Assembly (NCBI RefSeq): GCF_024741815.1
Contig: NZ_CP102951.1
Location: forward strand, 4,416,001 to 4,480,000
Length of the DNA: 64,000 bases
Source: Pseudomonas sp. LS1212
GTDB taxonomy: Bacteria > Pseudomonadota > Gammaproteobacteria > Pseudomonadales > Pseudomonadaceae
Reading direction: 5' to 3'
Made by a program: the position numbers and the translations under genes. Position 1 is the first letter of the stretch, and each line of letters opens with the position of its first letter. Below the pieces are notes generated by a model, which had not been told where the DNA came from, made no database searches, and saw only the letters and a list, made by a program, of their open reading frames with translations. Positions 1 to 8,801 of this stretch are shown here, one piece after another.

Positions 1-2023
1 ACAGATTTAGCCCCTGAGCTAAGGTTGGTGACGAAATGGTTACTTTGAGGATTCCGTCGCGCAGCAGACGCTCAACTTCCTTCCGGTAGGCTGTGGGCAG
101 CGCGCCATGGTGCAGCGCCACCCCTATTCGCAGGCATCTAAGAATGGCGCTGTCAGTCCCGAGCCACTCTTCGCCCAGCACAATGGCAGTGTTAAGTAGT
201 GCCGGGTCGACCTCAAGCAGGGACCGAAGCGCTCCGCGTTCGTGGAGATCAACGACTACGTCAGCGTAGGGTTCCACACTGCTTCGTTGTGGGCAGAAGA
301 TGAGCACGGTCTGACCATCATCAATCAGACGCCAAGCCGTGGCGAGACACAGTTCACGCTGATCGCAAGGAAAAACCTTCGTCCTTCGGCGTTTTGGCCG
401 CACCCAAACGGGGGGAATGAGCCCGAGCAGATAACGCTGCACCCACGGACGTTCATCTCCAACTCGCAGGTTGAGACGGGCTGTAGAATGCGCGGAGCTC
501 CAGATGACCTCGCCGAAGCGAAGACGGGTCGGCCGCCATTCGTTTTTGATCACTTCGCCTGGGTGATCCTTTCGCAGCCAATTGGCAAAGTCTTCCAGTT
601 GGTCACCATCGGGAAGGATTGCCGATAGGCATACAATCCGTCTGTGTGCCGCGTCAGGACGGCGCAGCAATCGCTGGATCTGCACCTCATAACGTACTTC
701 GCGTTCATTTAGACCGATCATGTGGCCTTCATCGAATACCAGCAGCCCCACATCGTCGAGGATGTCAGGGTCATTTCGCAGCGCGAAGTCGATTTTCTCT
801 GGCGTTGCAACAATGATGTCGCGGCTGCGGATCGAATCTTCGTCAATGCCGCTGACCCCGATGCTTCCGTAGAGTGCCGAAATGGTTTTACCTAGAGGAC
901 CGAACGTCCTCTGCAGGGTAGCCTCGGTCTGTGCTGACAGCGCGCGCAGAGGGGTGATAAAGGCCACGCGCTTGCCGCCCGCCAAGCATCGAAGAATGCA
1001 CAATTCGGCAATGCGCGTCTTGCCGGCGCTGGTCGGGAGCGACACCACCAGGTCATCGGCTTGGTCAGCGGCACGCTTAGCTGCTTCGATTTGTGAGGGC
1101 CAGAGATCGAACTCGGCACGAGGTCGCCGGAATAACACGGCGATGAACAGCCCGCGTAACTGGGCCCAGTCCATTGCTTCGCCACCGGCAGGCTGAGGCG
1201 GGACGTTAACGTGGAACGTGCTAGACCAAAGGTCGGTTACCAAGTGGCTCGCGATACGATACGCCCACCACTGGGGCAGCATGTTCAGCTCAGCAGAAAT
1301 TGCGAGTCCAGTCGCAAAGCGTTCCTGGGCTTGCTGGAGCAGTGCCTGTTCTCTCCGCTCGATTGCCGATATGAACAAGGCCATAGCAGCCATGAAGGTA
1401 TCCGTTAGCGCGGTGTCCAGCCCTGCGAGTAGGAAGTCATCGCTATCGCCGGGCAAATCGCCTGCCGCGGCGATTCTATCCAGGTTGGCCTGGATGCCTG
1501 CGGCAATGACAGCATCGCTGCCGATCTCCGCTGCGCGATAGTCGAAGACCTGCATGCGCAGCGCATCGAAGTCTCTGCGCATCAGCAAAACGAGGGCGCG
1601 CTCTGTGAGGGTGAAGTTCTCTCCGCTCACCACCATTTGCAGCAACGAATAGGAGCGCGCAGACAGGTGCGCTAAGTGATAACTCGCCGCGGCCATGACA
1701 AAGTGAAAGTCGCGATCAACCTCGACCGGATTGCCTCGGGCAATAACCGCCTCCAGCGCGGTTGCAGCTTGCTCGAAAGCTATCCGCGCTTGGGTCGAGT
1801 CCCCTTGAAGTTCTCGGAGCCGCAGCCCCAGCCCAAGAAGGGAGTAGCCATAGGAGTGCAAGTCGTAACTCAGTTGTGGTGCAAACTCTGGGGCATCCGG
1901 CGGCAGCACTCCATCACGCCAAATGATCGCTCTAGCCTGACCGCGAGCAATAAGTCGACCGCGAAACCCGGTGGTTGCAGCTTCCGCGATACTCGCGGCG
2001 ATGGCTTCAGGTGTTGTTGGCAT
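1..2023 (-). CDS. hamB: HamB-like superfamily 2 helicase of a Hachiman defence locus (3' end outside window)
   Basis: The minus-strand frame is open from an ATG at 2023 to the window edge (674 codons) and has no stop. Helicase motifs are clear: Walker A LPTSAGKT near residue 328, the DEGH motif II near residue 430, a SAILPDGDQL motif III and SPTLAQGLNL (motif V type) near residue 660. About 325 residues precede motif I, giving a long helical N-terminal region. The ATG overlaps the 3' end of the upstream nuclease gene by 17 bases, so the two are translationally coupled. In Hachiman, HamB is a DNA-sensing helicase that restrains the HamA nuclease until infection; that role is inferred from the pairing. 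It could also be another nuclease-helicase defence pair. Confidence 0.8.
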   Translation of the reverse strand, partial: MPTTPEAIAASIAEAATTGFRGRLIARGQARAIIWRDGVLPPDAPEFAPQLSYDLHSYGYSLLGLGLRLRELQGDSTQARIAFEQAATALEAVIARGNPVEVDRDFHFVMAAASYHLAHLSARSYSLLQMVVSGENFTLTERALVLLMRRDFDALRMQVFDYRAAEIGSDAVIAAGIQANLDRIAAAGDLPGDSDDFLLAGLDTALTDTFMAAMALFISAIERREQALLQQAQERFATGLAISAELNMLPQWWAYRIASHLVTDLWSSTFHVNVPPQPAGGEAMDWAQLRGLFIAVLFRRPRAEFDLWPSQIEAAKRAADQADDLVVSLPTSAGKTRIAELCILRCLAGGKRVAFITPLRALSAQTEATLQRTFGPLGKTISALYGSIGVSGIDEDSIRSRDIIVATPEKIDFALRNDPDILDDVGLLVFDEGHMIGLNEREVRYEVQIQRLLRRPDAAHRRIVCLSAILPDGDQLEDFANWLRKDHPGEVIKNEWRPTRLRFGEVIWSSAHSTARLNLRVGDERPWVQRYLLGLIPPVWVRPKRRRTKVFPCDQRELCLATAWRLIDDGQTVLIFCPQRSSVEPYADVVVDLHERGALRSLLEVDPALLNTAIVLGEEWLGTDSAILRCLRIGVALHHGALPTAYRKEVERLLRDGILKVTISSPTLAQGLNL

Positions 2024-2786
2024 TAGCGATCACCCGATCATAGACAGCACCCACAAAGAGTGCGTGCTCTTGCACATGCAAGCCAACGGCTCGTTGCGTG
2101 ATGTGGCCTGGATAGTTTTGGAGGGCGCTGGTCAACAGTCCTACAGGTGCATTACCCGAAAAAGTGAACAGCAGATGTTCAACCTCCTGTGGCTGGATGC
2201 CGTGCAAAAGTTGTGCATCATCGATCGCATCAGCCAGTGCCACATTGCCGGCCTCTAAAAGGCGTTCGGCAACGAAAGCGAGTGCATGAGCGGATGGTAA
2301 TCCACCATCCTTATCCAATCCTGCCCGAGCCTCTTCAAGCACCTGTCTGGAAAGCGTGACACGACTTTTGGCTTCGGTTTTAAGGAAGCGCAGACGCTGT
2401 GTGGCCGGGTCTTGCAGTATCCCGATGACATCGTCGCCGCGCATCGCCATGTTACGGTGATCCTTCCAGCGAAGTCGTTTGATCAGGGCACGAAAGCCAC
2501 CACTCAGTGAGTCGATCCATTCCGTCGCGTAGATCTCACCCAAATCACCTGAGCGAATCTGCTTGCTTGTCGGCAGCTTGCCTTCGATTAAATCAGCTGC
2601 GGCGTGCTTTCCCATGCGAGCAAGCGCCCGTGCAATACGCTCCTCTGAAGCGTAATGACCTGGGATGATCGACGCTGTCGCGTTGATTCCTGTCTGGCGG
2701 TTTGCCGCTTGTTCAGTCAGCACCTTGCAGGAGTGGTTCCCCACCACGCCATCCGTGCAATCACACCAATCGTTGAACTGCGCCAT
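2007..2786 (-). CDS. hamA: HamA-like DUF1837 nuclease of a Hachiman defence locus
   Basis: A 259-residue protein with the DUF1837/HamA pattern: a GDLGEIYATEW segment, then RWKDHRNMAMRGDDVIGI, then LKTEAKSR. Together these give a PD-(D/E)XK nuclease core (acidic residue in GDDV, E-x-K in EAKSR). HamA is the effector nuclease that degrades DNA when released by the HamB helicase encoded immediately downstream. A GTG at 2834 gives a 275-residue form, but the ATG at 2786 is preceded by AGGGA at good spacing and is preferred. The N-terminus has a WCDC and NHSC cysteine-containing stretch of unknown role. Its family and partner are visible; anti-phage function is inferred. Confidence 0.78.
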   Translation of the reverse strand: MAQFNDWCDCTDGVVGNHSCKVLTEQAANRQTGINATASIIPGHYASEERIARALARMGKHAAADLIEGKLPTSKQIRSGDLGEIYATEWIDSLSGGFRALIKRLRWKDHRNMAMRGDDVIGILQDPATQRLRFLKTEAKSRVTLSRQVLEEARAGLDKDGGLPSAHALAFVAERLLEAGNVALADAIDDAQLLHGIQPQEVEHLLFTFSGNAPVGLLTSALQNYPGHITQRAVGLHVQEHALFVGAVYDRVIANANNT

Positions 2787-3387
2787 TCCGTTGCTTCCCT
2801 GGACCCGTTTAACCAGTTGAGGGGGGCGTGACACCCCTCGACCATTCGCTCATCAATGCTCATTGAACTTTCTTCGATCATCTACTGGATCAGCTTTCGC
2901 CTAGGGCTACGGCTAGCGCCTGTGATACCCCAGATTCTCCGGGCAATACCAAGTATTAATCAAGTACAGCGCGGTAAAAGCTTCCGGGTGAGGTGCTAAC
3001 CACGAATGGCAGCCAGAAGTCAGCCAGATCATCTCTCCACGCAGAAAAACCACGGAGCCGAACAGGCAGTATGCTCGGTTCAGCGCGGCTTCGATGTTCA
3101 GCGGCAAGTGCGGTAGCTAAACGGTGAGGAGTGCGAGCGGAGAAGACCGCAACAACGCTGCCGAGACGCGGCGGCAGGTTTTGTCGGATTTGGTCCAACT
3201 CCGGCTTACAGCTGATTCACCCAAACTGGCAAAGGCCGTCAATTCAACGCTGACAGATTGGGTGGCAAGGACCCGCCACATGCAAGCGCGAGAGCACATC
3301 CATCAACCGCACCCGATGGCAATCAGACCGGACTAAGGCGCCGGGACGCTTACTAGCTTATCCCTGCTCTCGCCCTGAGCGACGTAT
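2787..3387. other. Intergenic stretch between the defence locus and the IS copy; no convincing gene
   Basis: About 600 bases hold only short overlapping open frames on both strands (60 to 80 codons) with no recognisable domain or good ribosome-binding site. The right edge is cut by the IS element at 3388. It should contain the promoter for the hamA-hamB pair, which reads leftwards, but no clear promoter motif was picked out. Confidence 0.5.
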
Positions 3388-3424
3388 TGGACTTGCCCCT
3401 AAAAAACCGGACACCAACTCCCCG

Positions 3425-4300
3425 TTAAATTGATGCTGCGGCCAAGCGCCTGAACTCCCTCGGCGAGCGATATTTCAGGGCGCTGTGCGGATGCTCCTCG
3501 TTGTAATGCTCGAAGGCAATGGCCAGGTTGCGTAGCGCCGTTTCTCGATCCGGCTTGGGCATGTGCGCCACGTAATCACGCTTGATCGTCTTCACGAAGC
3601 TCTCAGCCATGCCGTTGCTCTGCGGGCTGCGTACTGGCGTGGTCACCGGTTGCAAACCGATCTGCCGAGCAAACAGGCGCGTCTGTTCGGCGGTATAGGC
3701 CGAACCGTTATCGCTTAGCCATTGCACCGGCGTGGCGGGCAGTTGGTCGCCAAAGCGCTTTTCCACGCTCTCCAGCATCAAGTCACGGATATCATCACCG
3801 CTGTATCCCGTTGGACTGGCGACCCAGCCGATGGCTTCGCGATCACAGCAGTCCAGGGCGAAGGTCACGCTCAGTTTGGCGCCGTCCTCGCAACGAAACT
3901 CAAAGCCGTCCGAGCACCAACGCGTATCACTGGTTTTCACGGCAATACGGCCTTCGTGTCGACGTGGCACGCCGGGCTGTTTGAGTCGACGCTCAAGCAG
4001 CAGATTGTGATCACGCATGACCCGGTAAACCCGCTTCGCGTTGATCGCGGGCAGCAACTGGGTTTCACGTGCGCGACGCAGTAATCCCCAGACACGACGG
4101 TAGCCATAGCTGGGCAGCTCGCTGACCTGTTGCTGGATTTCAACCACCAGTTCAGCGTCGTCCACGGGCCTGTTTCGCCGTACCTTGGGCAAGGCTGATT
4201 GCTTGATTCGAACCGTTAATTGCGAGCGCGCCACACCGAGACATTCGCTGACCAGCTTCACTGGTCGTCCCCCGGCAACAAGGGTGAGTGCGCAATCCAT
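3425..4300 (-). CDS. IS3-family (IS2 group) transposase OrfB, copy 1
   Basis: This is the catalytic subunit, 291 residues, of the rve integrase fold. The DDE residues are visible as TRWCSDGFEF, VQWLSDNGSAY and SPQSNGMAESF, the last two at the usual D-35-E spacing. It carries an N-terminal HTH_21-type segment before the catalytic core. In this group OrfA and OrfB are normally joined by a -1 ribosomal frameshift to make the active OrfAB; the reading frames overlap by 43 bases here and an A4 run lies in the overlap. The gene looks intact. It differs from copy 2 at numerous residues (for example AINAKRVYRV versus AVNVKRVYRV), so the two are not a recent duplicate. Confidence 0.9.
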   Translation of the reverse strand: MDCALTLVAGGRPVKLVSECLGVARSQLTVRIKQSALPKVRRNRPVDDAELVVEIQQQVSELPSYGYRRVWGLLRRARETQLLPAINAKRVYRVMRDHNLLLERRLKQPGVPRRHEGRIAVKTSDTRWCSDGFEFRCEDGAKLSVTFALDCCDREAIGWVASPTGYSGDDIRDLMLESVEKRFGDQLPATPVQWLSDNGSAYTAEQTRLFARQIGLQPVTTPVRSPQSNGMAESFVKTIKRDYVAHMPKPDRETALRNLAIAFEHYNEEHPHSALKYRSPREFRRLAAASI

Positions 4301-4650
4301 TTTCGCGAGCGGGCGATCTCCACGGCCTCTTTGAGGATTTCTGCTTCCATCGTTTTCTTGCCCAGCATCCGTTGCAGTTCACGGATCTGCTTGAGCGCAT
4401 CGCTCAGCTCCGAGGCAGGCACCACGGCTTCGCCAGCACTGACCGCCGACAAGCTGCCGTCCTGGTACAGCTTGCGCCAGAGGAACAGCTGGTTGGCATT
4501 GATGCCGTTACGCCGAGCCACCACCGAAACGCTTTGCCCTGGCTCAAGACTCTCGCGAACCATGGCCAGTTTTTGCTCTGGGCTCCAGCGGCGCCGCCGC
4601 TCCTGGCCCAAAAGCTCCCCACTCTTATCGTTGCTGTTAGTCATAAACAT
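4258..4650 (-). CDS. IS3-family (IS2 group) transposase OrfA, copy 1
   Basis: This 130-residue DNA-binding subunit has the HTH_Tnp_1 pattern (RRRWSPEQKLAMVRESLEPG, then VARRNGINANQLFLWRK) and a C-terminal leucine-rich coiled coil around ALKQIRELQRMLGKKTMEAE. It binds the IS termini and, fused to OrfB by frameshifting, forms the working transposase. The frame is intact and ends inside the 5' end of orfB. Confidence 0.9.
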   Translation of the reverse strand: MFMTNSNDKSGELLGQERRRRWSPEQKLAMVRESLEPGQSVSVVARRNGINANQLFLWRKLYQDGSLSAVSAGEAVVPASELSDALKQIRELQRMLGKKTMEAEILKEAVEIARSRKWIAHSPLLPGDDQ

Positions 4651-4714
4651 AACCGTTTGCCTATCCCTTATCGTAAGGGGGAAACAGTGTCCTGTCTTTC
4701 ATGGGGCTCGTTCA

Positions 4715-6171
4715 CCAAGCGACTGAGCCCGGAATCCCTGGATGTCATGCAGGACTACATCCGCCATCACTACCTGAAGTCCACGAAGCCACCGGGGCTG
4801 ATGGTCTACAAAATGTTCGAGACACACATTGAAGAGTTGAACCGCCAATCCGACATCAAGTTGGATATCCCCTCGCCTTCCACTTTTTACCGTGCTCTGA
4901 AGGTGCTTCCCAGCTACACGGTGGACGTCGCCCGGCTTGGCCGAAAGGCCGCCGAAAAAAAGCATGGTTTTGGCCAAGGGATCCATTGCCCTGACCGGTT
5001 GTTGGCGCGGGTCGAAGCCGACACCCAGGAAGTTGACGTACAACTTGTGGGGGACGACGGCCTGTACATTGGTCGCGCTTACCTCACCGTGTTGTTGGAG
5101 GTACTCACCAGCTCTGTTATTGGCTGGAGCCTTTCGTTTACTCCGCCGTGTTTCGAAAAGACGGCCAGTGCACTGCGTCATGCGCTGTCTGCGCGTCAAG
5201 ACGGCTCACCGGCCGGGCTCATGGAAGAACTAGTCGTAGATAACGGTGCAGAGTTCTACAACGCGTCGTTGCTGAGGATAGCCAACCGCCTAGGGTTTAC
5301 CGTTCGCTTTTGCTCCAAGGGACAGCCCAATCAGAAACCGCATATCGAATCATTTTTCCGCACGTTGAATTTGCAACTCATTCACGGGCTCGACGGAACG
5401 ACAAAATCGAATCCGATGATGCGAGGAGATTATGACTCTGAAGGCGAAGCCGTAATGACGCTGGAAGAGTTGCGCAACATCGTCACAGATTGGATTCAAA
5501 ACTATTACAACAAAACCGCCCACGGCCACCGCCATCTGCCCGCCAACGTCCTGTGGGAGCGAAAGTTGGACAAAATGAATCCGCCAAAAGTCTTCACTGC
5601 TGAAGCCATCAGGTTTATTTGCATGGCAACGCACTTCAGCACCATCAATCGCGGTCGTGTCCGGTTCAAGAACTTGAGCTGGAGCGGCCCAGGCCTATCC
5701 CATGTCCAGAGTAAATTGATGCCTGGGCAAAAGGCTGACGTCCTATACGACCGCACAAACCTCGGCACTGTCTACGTGCGTGAACCGAGCAGCGGGGTCT
5801 TTTATGAGGCCAATGCGGTGCATGAATACCAATACGGCCTGTCCTTGTATGAACACGAACTGGTTCAACAAAAACTGAAGGATGAGGCAAAACTCTTCAC
5901 CGGAGAGGAAGCCAGGAAGACGTTGCCCCGCATCTGGCAGGCCCTGAGCGAGAGCAAGACGAACAATGCCCGGCGTAAGCGCGCTCGCCTGCGCGACCCT
6001 CGTAATAATGAAGATCACTTCAACACCCCACTTGGCGAAATAGCGGTCGATACGCAGTACATCGACAAAGACATTCAGCTTTCTGAGGAAATCGACTTTG
6101 AACTTATTGACGACATGCCTGATGACGATGCCGACGACTACGAAACTTTCCAACTGCCCAGGAAGCAATAA
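4715..6171 (+). pseudogene. TnsB/TniA-type DDE transposase, 5' end removed by IS copy 1
   Basis: About 485 codons of a Mu/TnsB-type transposase remain. The catalytic triad is intact: D at 5020 (VEADTQEVD), D at 5239 (VVDNGAEFYN) and E at 5347 (HIESFFRTLN), spaced D-72-D-35-E. A Mu-type C-terminal beta-barrel region follows (ADVLYDRTNLGTVYV), then an acidic tail. TnsB/TniA proteins are usually 550 to 700 residues, so an estimated 100 to 200 N-terminal residues with the end-binding HTH domains are missing. The open frame continues back into the antisense strand of the IS, which is not coding. The stop overlaps the ATPase start (TAATG), as in Tn7 and Tn5053 operons. Probably unable to bind transposon ends. 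Confidence 0.82.
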
Positions 6172-7115
6172 TGAACGCCGAAATCAAAGACAAGCTCATC
6201 CAATTTGCACAATTTGTCGTGAACCACCCTGAGTATGCCGAGGCAATGGATTGCATTTCTCGCAGCATCGACGCCACGCTGACTCGCGGGGAGCCTGCAT
6301 CTGCACTCCTTACTGGCGAGCCGGGCACGGGGAAATCTACGGTTTGCAAGATCGCCTTGAGCCATTTTGGGGAGAGGAGGATCGTCACTACAGAAGCAGG
6401 CACTACTGAGATCGTCCCGGCTTTTTACTGCTCCCTCCAAGCTGGCGCGACAATCAAGAGCCTCACCACTTCCATGTTGCAGGAGCTGGGTTCCAACAAC
6501 GTGACTGGCAACAGTTCGACCCTTTTCAAGCGTCTGGTCACTCTCCTTCAAACCTGCCAGACCAAACTCATTGTGCTGGATGAGTTTGACAACTTGCTTC
6601 GCAAGGGAGCAGAGAAATCTCGCGAGCAGGTATGCGATTGGGTGAGAACGCTCTTGAACGAAACACTGGTTCCGGTTGCGATTGTGGGCATCCCCAGCTG
6701 CGAAGAAATCATCAACGCGCACCCACAGCTTTCACGAAGATACCCATATCGGCACAAGATGAATCATTTCACGTACTCCGCACTAGACCCTGCGTCCGTA
6801 CTCAGCAAAACGTTGCGAGCGTTCGGTGCCGCGATCAAGAAAATCGGAGAGTTCGATAAGTCCATCAGCTTGAGCACAGACCAGCCACTCAAGGCCATGT
6901 ACCTAGCGACCGGTGGGAACATGAATGGCATCCGCCAGATCCTCAACGACGCCTTCAGAATCGCGCTTCTTCGTAACGATGGGAGCTTCGGATTTGGCGA
7001 TTTGATCAGCGCTGCCGACCTGTCTGTTATCCCAACAGCCCAATATCGAGGCAATGCCTTTCGTCTGCCACTTGAGTCACTAGACAAAGTCATCTCCGGA
7101 GCGAAGGGAAAATGA
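6171..7115 (+). CDS. TnsC/TniB-type AAA+ transposition regulator
   Basis: This 314-residue ATPase has Walker A at residues 48 to 57 (TGEPGTGKST), Walker B at 132 to 143 (KLIVLDEFDNLL) and a sensor segment VAIVGIPSCEEI. In Tn7 and Tn5053 relatives this protein polymerises on DNA, links the target selector (TniQ/TnsD) to the DDE transposase and confers target immunity. It starts on the stop codon of the transposase and its own stop overlaps the tniQ start by 4 bases, so all three genes form one operon. It is the only transposition gene of the element that is still full length. Confidence 0.87.
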   Translation: MNAEIKDKLIQFAQFVVNHPEYAEAMDCISRSIDATLTRGEPASALLTGEPGTGKSTVCKIALSHFGERRIVTTEAGTTEIVPAFYCSLQAGATIKSLTTSMLQELGSNNVTGNSSTLFKRLVTLLQTCQTKLIVLDEFDNLLRKGAEKSREQVCDWVRTLLNETLVPVAIVGIPSCEEIINAHPQLSRRYPYRHKMNHFTYSALDPASVLSKTLRAFGAAIKKIGEFDKSISLSTDQPLKAMYLATGGNMNGIRQILNDAFRIALLRNDGSFGFGDLISAADLSVIPTAQYRGNAFRLPLESLDKVISGAKGK

Positions 7116-7952
7116 ATATTTTCCACCTTGCTCATGCCTGTCATGAGGAGAGCCCCCGGAGCGTAATGATCCGCACCGCTTACGCGAATGGGTTTGGCTC
7201 GGTCTCGGCCATGGCTAGAGCCTTTGGGGCAAAGGAATCACTCCAACCCTTCGCCTGGCAGATGAAGCACTCGAAACTCGTTGGTCAACTGGCCAGCCAC
7301 GAACACCTCAATGGCCAACAGTTTCAAGAGAGCTTCTACACGCAGCTGGGGCGCACCAGCGAAAGTCCAGTGGAGGTCATGGGGTTGGCCGTGCCTTCGG
7401 CCAATATTCGGGCTGATGCCTTCAGCATTTGCCCCGATTGCATCAAGGCGGGCACGCACTCGTCGATTCTTGATCTCAGCTGGCTCCAAAGCTGTCCCGA
7501 ACACGATTGCAAGCTAGAGTCGGCCTGCCCTCAATGCCTTCGCACAATCCGTTGGACTCAGATTTCAGGGGCTCATTGCCAGTGCGGGTTTGATCTACGC
7601 AACACCCCGAAAACATACTGGCATTCGCAGAGTTCGCATTGTCTGCTGAAGATTTTTAGGACAAAAGATCAGGCTGCCTTGGGTCGATTCATTTTTGCAC
7701 TGAAGGCGCTCCGATACACCAAGCACTCAGACCAAACTCAGGAAATCCTAGAAACCGCCGCTCGGGTCGCCGATTGTGACACTGAGATATTTGAGGGGCT
7801 GCTGGAGACGTCCAAACTGCTGTACCCGTGCCTTACGCTGAGGCCACTTCTTGCGCCTTGGATGGCCTCGGAAGACGCATGGATCAAAAGCCAAGTGCAA
7901 CATTTGCTCCATTCCAAATCCGATATGGCAGAAGCCAAAGGAACGTGTAAAT
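7112..7952 (+). pseudogene. tniQ: tniQ/tnsD-type target selector, 5' piece (interrupted by IS66 element)
   Basis: The N-terminal TniQ domain is present: MNIFHLAHACHEESPRSVM, the TniQ aromatic/SVSAM region, and a zinc-binding segment with ICPDC, CPEH, CPQC and CQCG cysteine and histidine pairs at about residues 108 to 165. The gene is cut at the 8-bp duplication GTGTAAAT (7945..7952). The present open frame runs on to 8152 inside the IS66 left end, giving a chimeric tail. Joining base 7952 to 10361 keeps the frame (…GTCK then CSALQLYQDEM…). TniQ/TnsD proteins choose the insertion site by binding DNA and recruiting the ATPase encoded just upstream. Confidence 0.85.
7945..7952. repeat. 8-bp target-site duplication of the IS66-family element (left copy)
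   Basis: GTGTAAAT occurs here and again at 10353..10360, immediately outside the two IS66 ends. Eight bases is the usual duplication length for the IS66 family. Keeping one copy and removing the element restores the tniQ frame. Confidence 0.85.
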
Positions 7953-8055
7953 GTATCCGTCCGGCCAAGTCATCTACCCAGCCCTGCAAAGCCAAGACAT
8001 GGTGTGCACTTAAATTTAAGTGGGCACCAGTTCGAGCCTTTCAAGCGGGTATTTC

Positions 8056-8388
8056 ATGCAACCACAACGCCGTTCCTACTCCAAATCCTTCAAAGTCCAA
8101 GTCATTCAAGAGTGCGCCCAGCCCGGCGCCTCGATTGCCAGCGTCGCGCTGAGCCATAGACTCAACGCGAACCTCGTCCACAAGTGGATTCGAGGGCAAA
8201 AGCAAAAAAACACGGAGCTGCAACCTGCTTTTATTCCGTTCCCCATGCAGCTAGCCGGAGCAAATTCGCAAACTGCATCATCGAATATCTGCGTTGAAAT
8301 CCAGCACCCGCGTGGCACTGTCAAAGTGAACTGGCCGACCGAAAGCGCGGCTGCCTGCGCCACCTTTCTGCGAGATCTGTTGCGATGA
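8056..8388 (+). CDS. tnpA: IS66-family accessory protein TnpA
   Basis: This protein of about 110 residues has an N-terminal HTH_Tnp_1-type segment (RRSYSKSFKVQVIQECAQPG, then LSHRLNANLVHKWIRG), typical of IS66 OrfA. The start at 8056 (MQPQRRSY) is preferred to the upstream in-frame ATG at 8020 because it matches the usual N-terminus. Its stop overlaps the tnpB start by 4 bases (ATGA). It is needed with TnpB and TnpC for full IS66 transposition in family members that have it. Confidence 0.85.
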   Translation: MQPQRRSYSKSFKVQVIQECAQPGASIASVALSHRLNANLVHKWIRGQKQKNTELQPAFIPFPMQLAGANSQTASSNICVEIQHPRGTVKVNWPTESAAACATFLRDLLR

Positions 8389-8720
8389 TCCGCATCGACT
8401 CCATCTGGCTGGCGACGGAGCCCATGGACATGCGCGCCGGCACCGAAACCGCGCTGGCGCGGGTGGTCGCCGTGTTCGGTGCGGCGCAGCCGCACTGTGC
8501 TTATCTGTTTGCCAATCGTCGCGCCACGCGCATCAAGGTGTTGGTACACGATGGCCTAGGTATCTGGCTGGCGGCCCGCCGCCTGCACCAGGGCAAATTT
8601 TTCTGGCCGGGTTCTCGACACGGCGCTCACGTGGAATTGGGCGCTGAGCAGTTGCACGCTCTGGTGCTGGGTTTGCCCTGGCAACGAGTCGGGCCGGGCG
8701 ACGCTATTTCCATCGTGTGA
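8385..8720 (+). CDS. tnpB: IS66-family accessory protein TnpB (Orf2)
   Basis: The 111-residue protein shows the TnpB/IS66_Orf2 signature: WLATEPMDMRAGTETALARV near the N-terminus, CAYLFANRRATRIKVLVHDG, and a C-terminal AEQLHALVLGLPW. Length and order match the family. Its biochemical role in transposition is not settled. It is translationally coupled to tnpA. Confidence 0.92.
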   Translation: MIRIDSIWLATEPMDMRAGTETALARVVAVFGAAQPHCAYLFANRRATRIKVLVHDGLGIWLAARRLHQGKFFWPGSRHGAHVELGAEQLHALVLGLPWQRVGPGDAISIV

Positions 8721-8801
8721 CGCCTGCCATGGCCAGCCTGGCCGCGCAATTGTCCGATGAGTCTATCGCCGGTATTGGCCTGCTCTGGCAAAATCGGCGG
8801 C

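Larger units (their letters stand above)
3388..4714 (-). mobile_element. IS3-family, IS2-group insertion sequence, copy 1 (1327 bp)
   Basis: The ends are TGGACTTGCCCCT at 3388 and, on the other side, the complement of TGAACGAGCCCCATG at 4714. They match the ends of copy 2 at 11293..12619 and resemble the known IS2 termini. Both copies are exactly 1327 bp. The element encodes OrfA and OrfB on the minus strand. The 5-bp flanks differ (cgtat on the left, ccaag on the right), so there is no target duplication. The right end sits inside the transposase gene that continues at 4715. The missing duplication and the absence of upstream tnsB sequence on the left point to an adjacent deletion or a recombination event. 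Confidence 0.88.

Noticed and set aside
2913..3336. Several 60 to 80 codon frames on both strands between hamA and the IS
   Set aside because: They overlap one another, lack ribosome-binding sites and show no recognisable domain.
4288..4714. Extension of the tnsB open frame into IS copy 1, giving a 627-residue frame
   Set aside because: The first 142 codons are the antisense of OrfA/OrfB of the IS; only the part after 4714 resembles a transposase.
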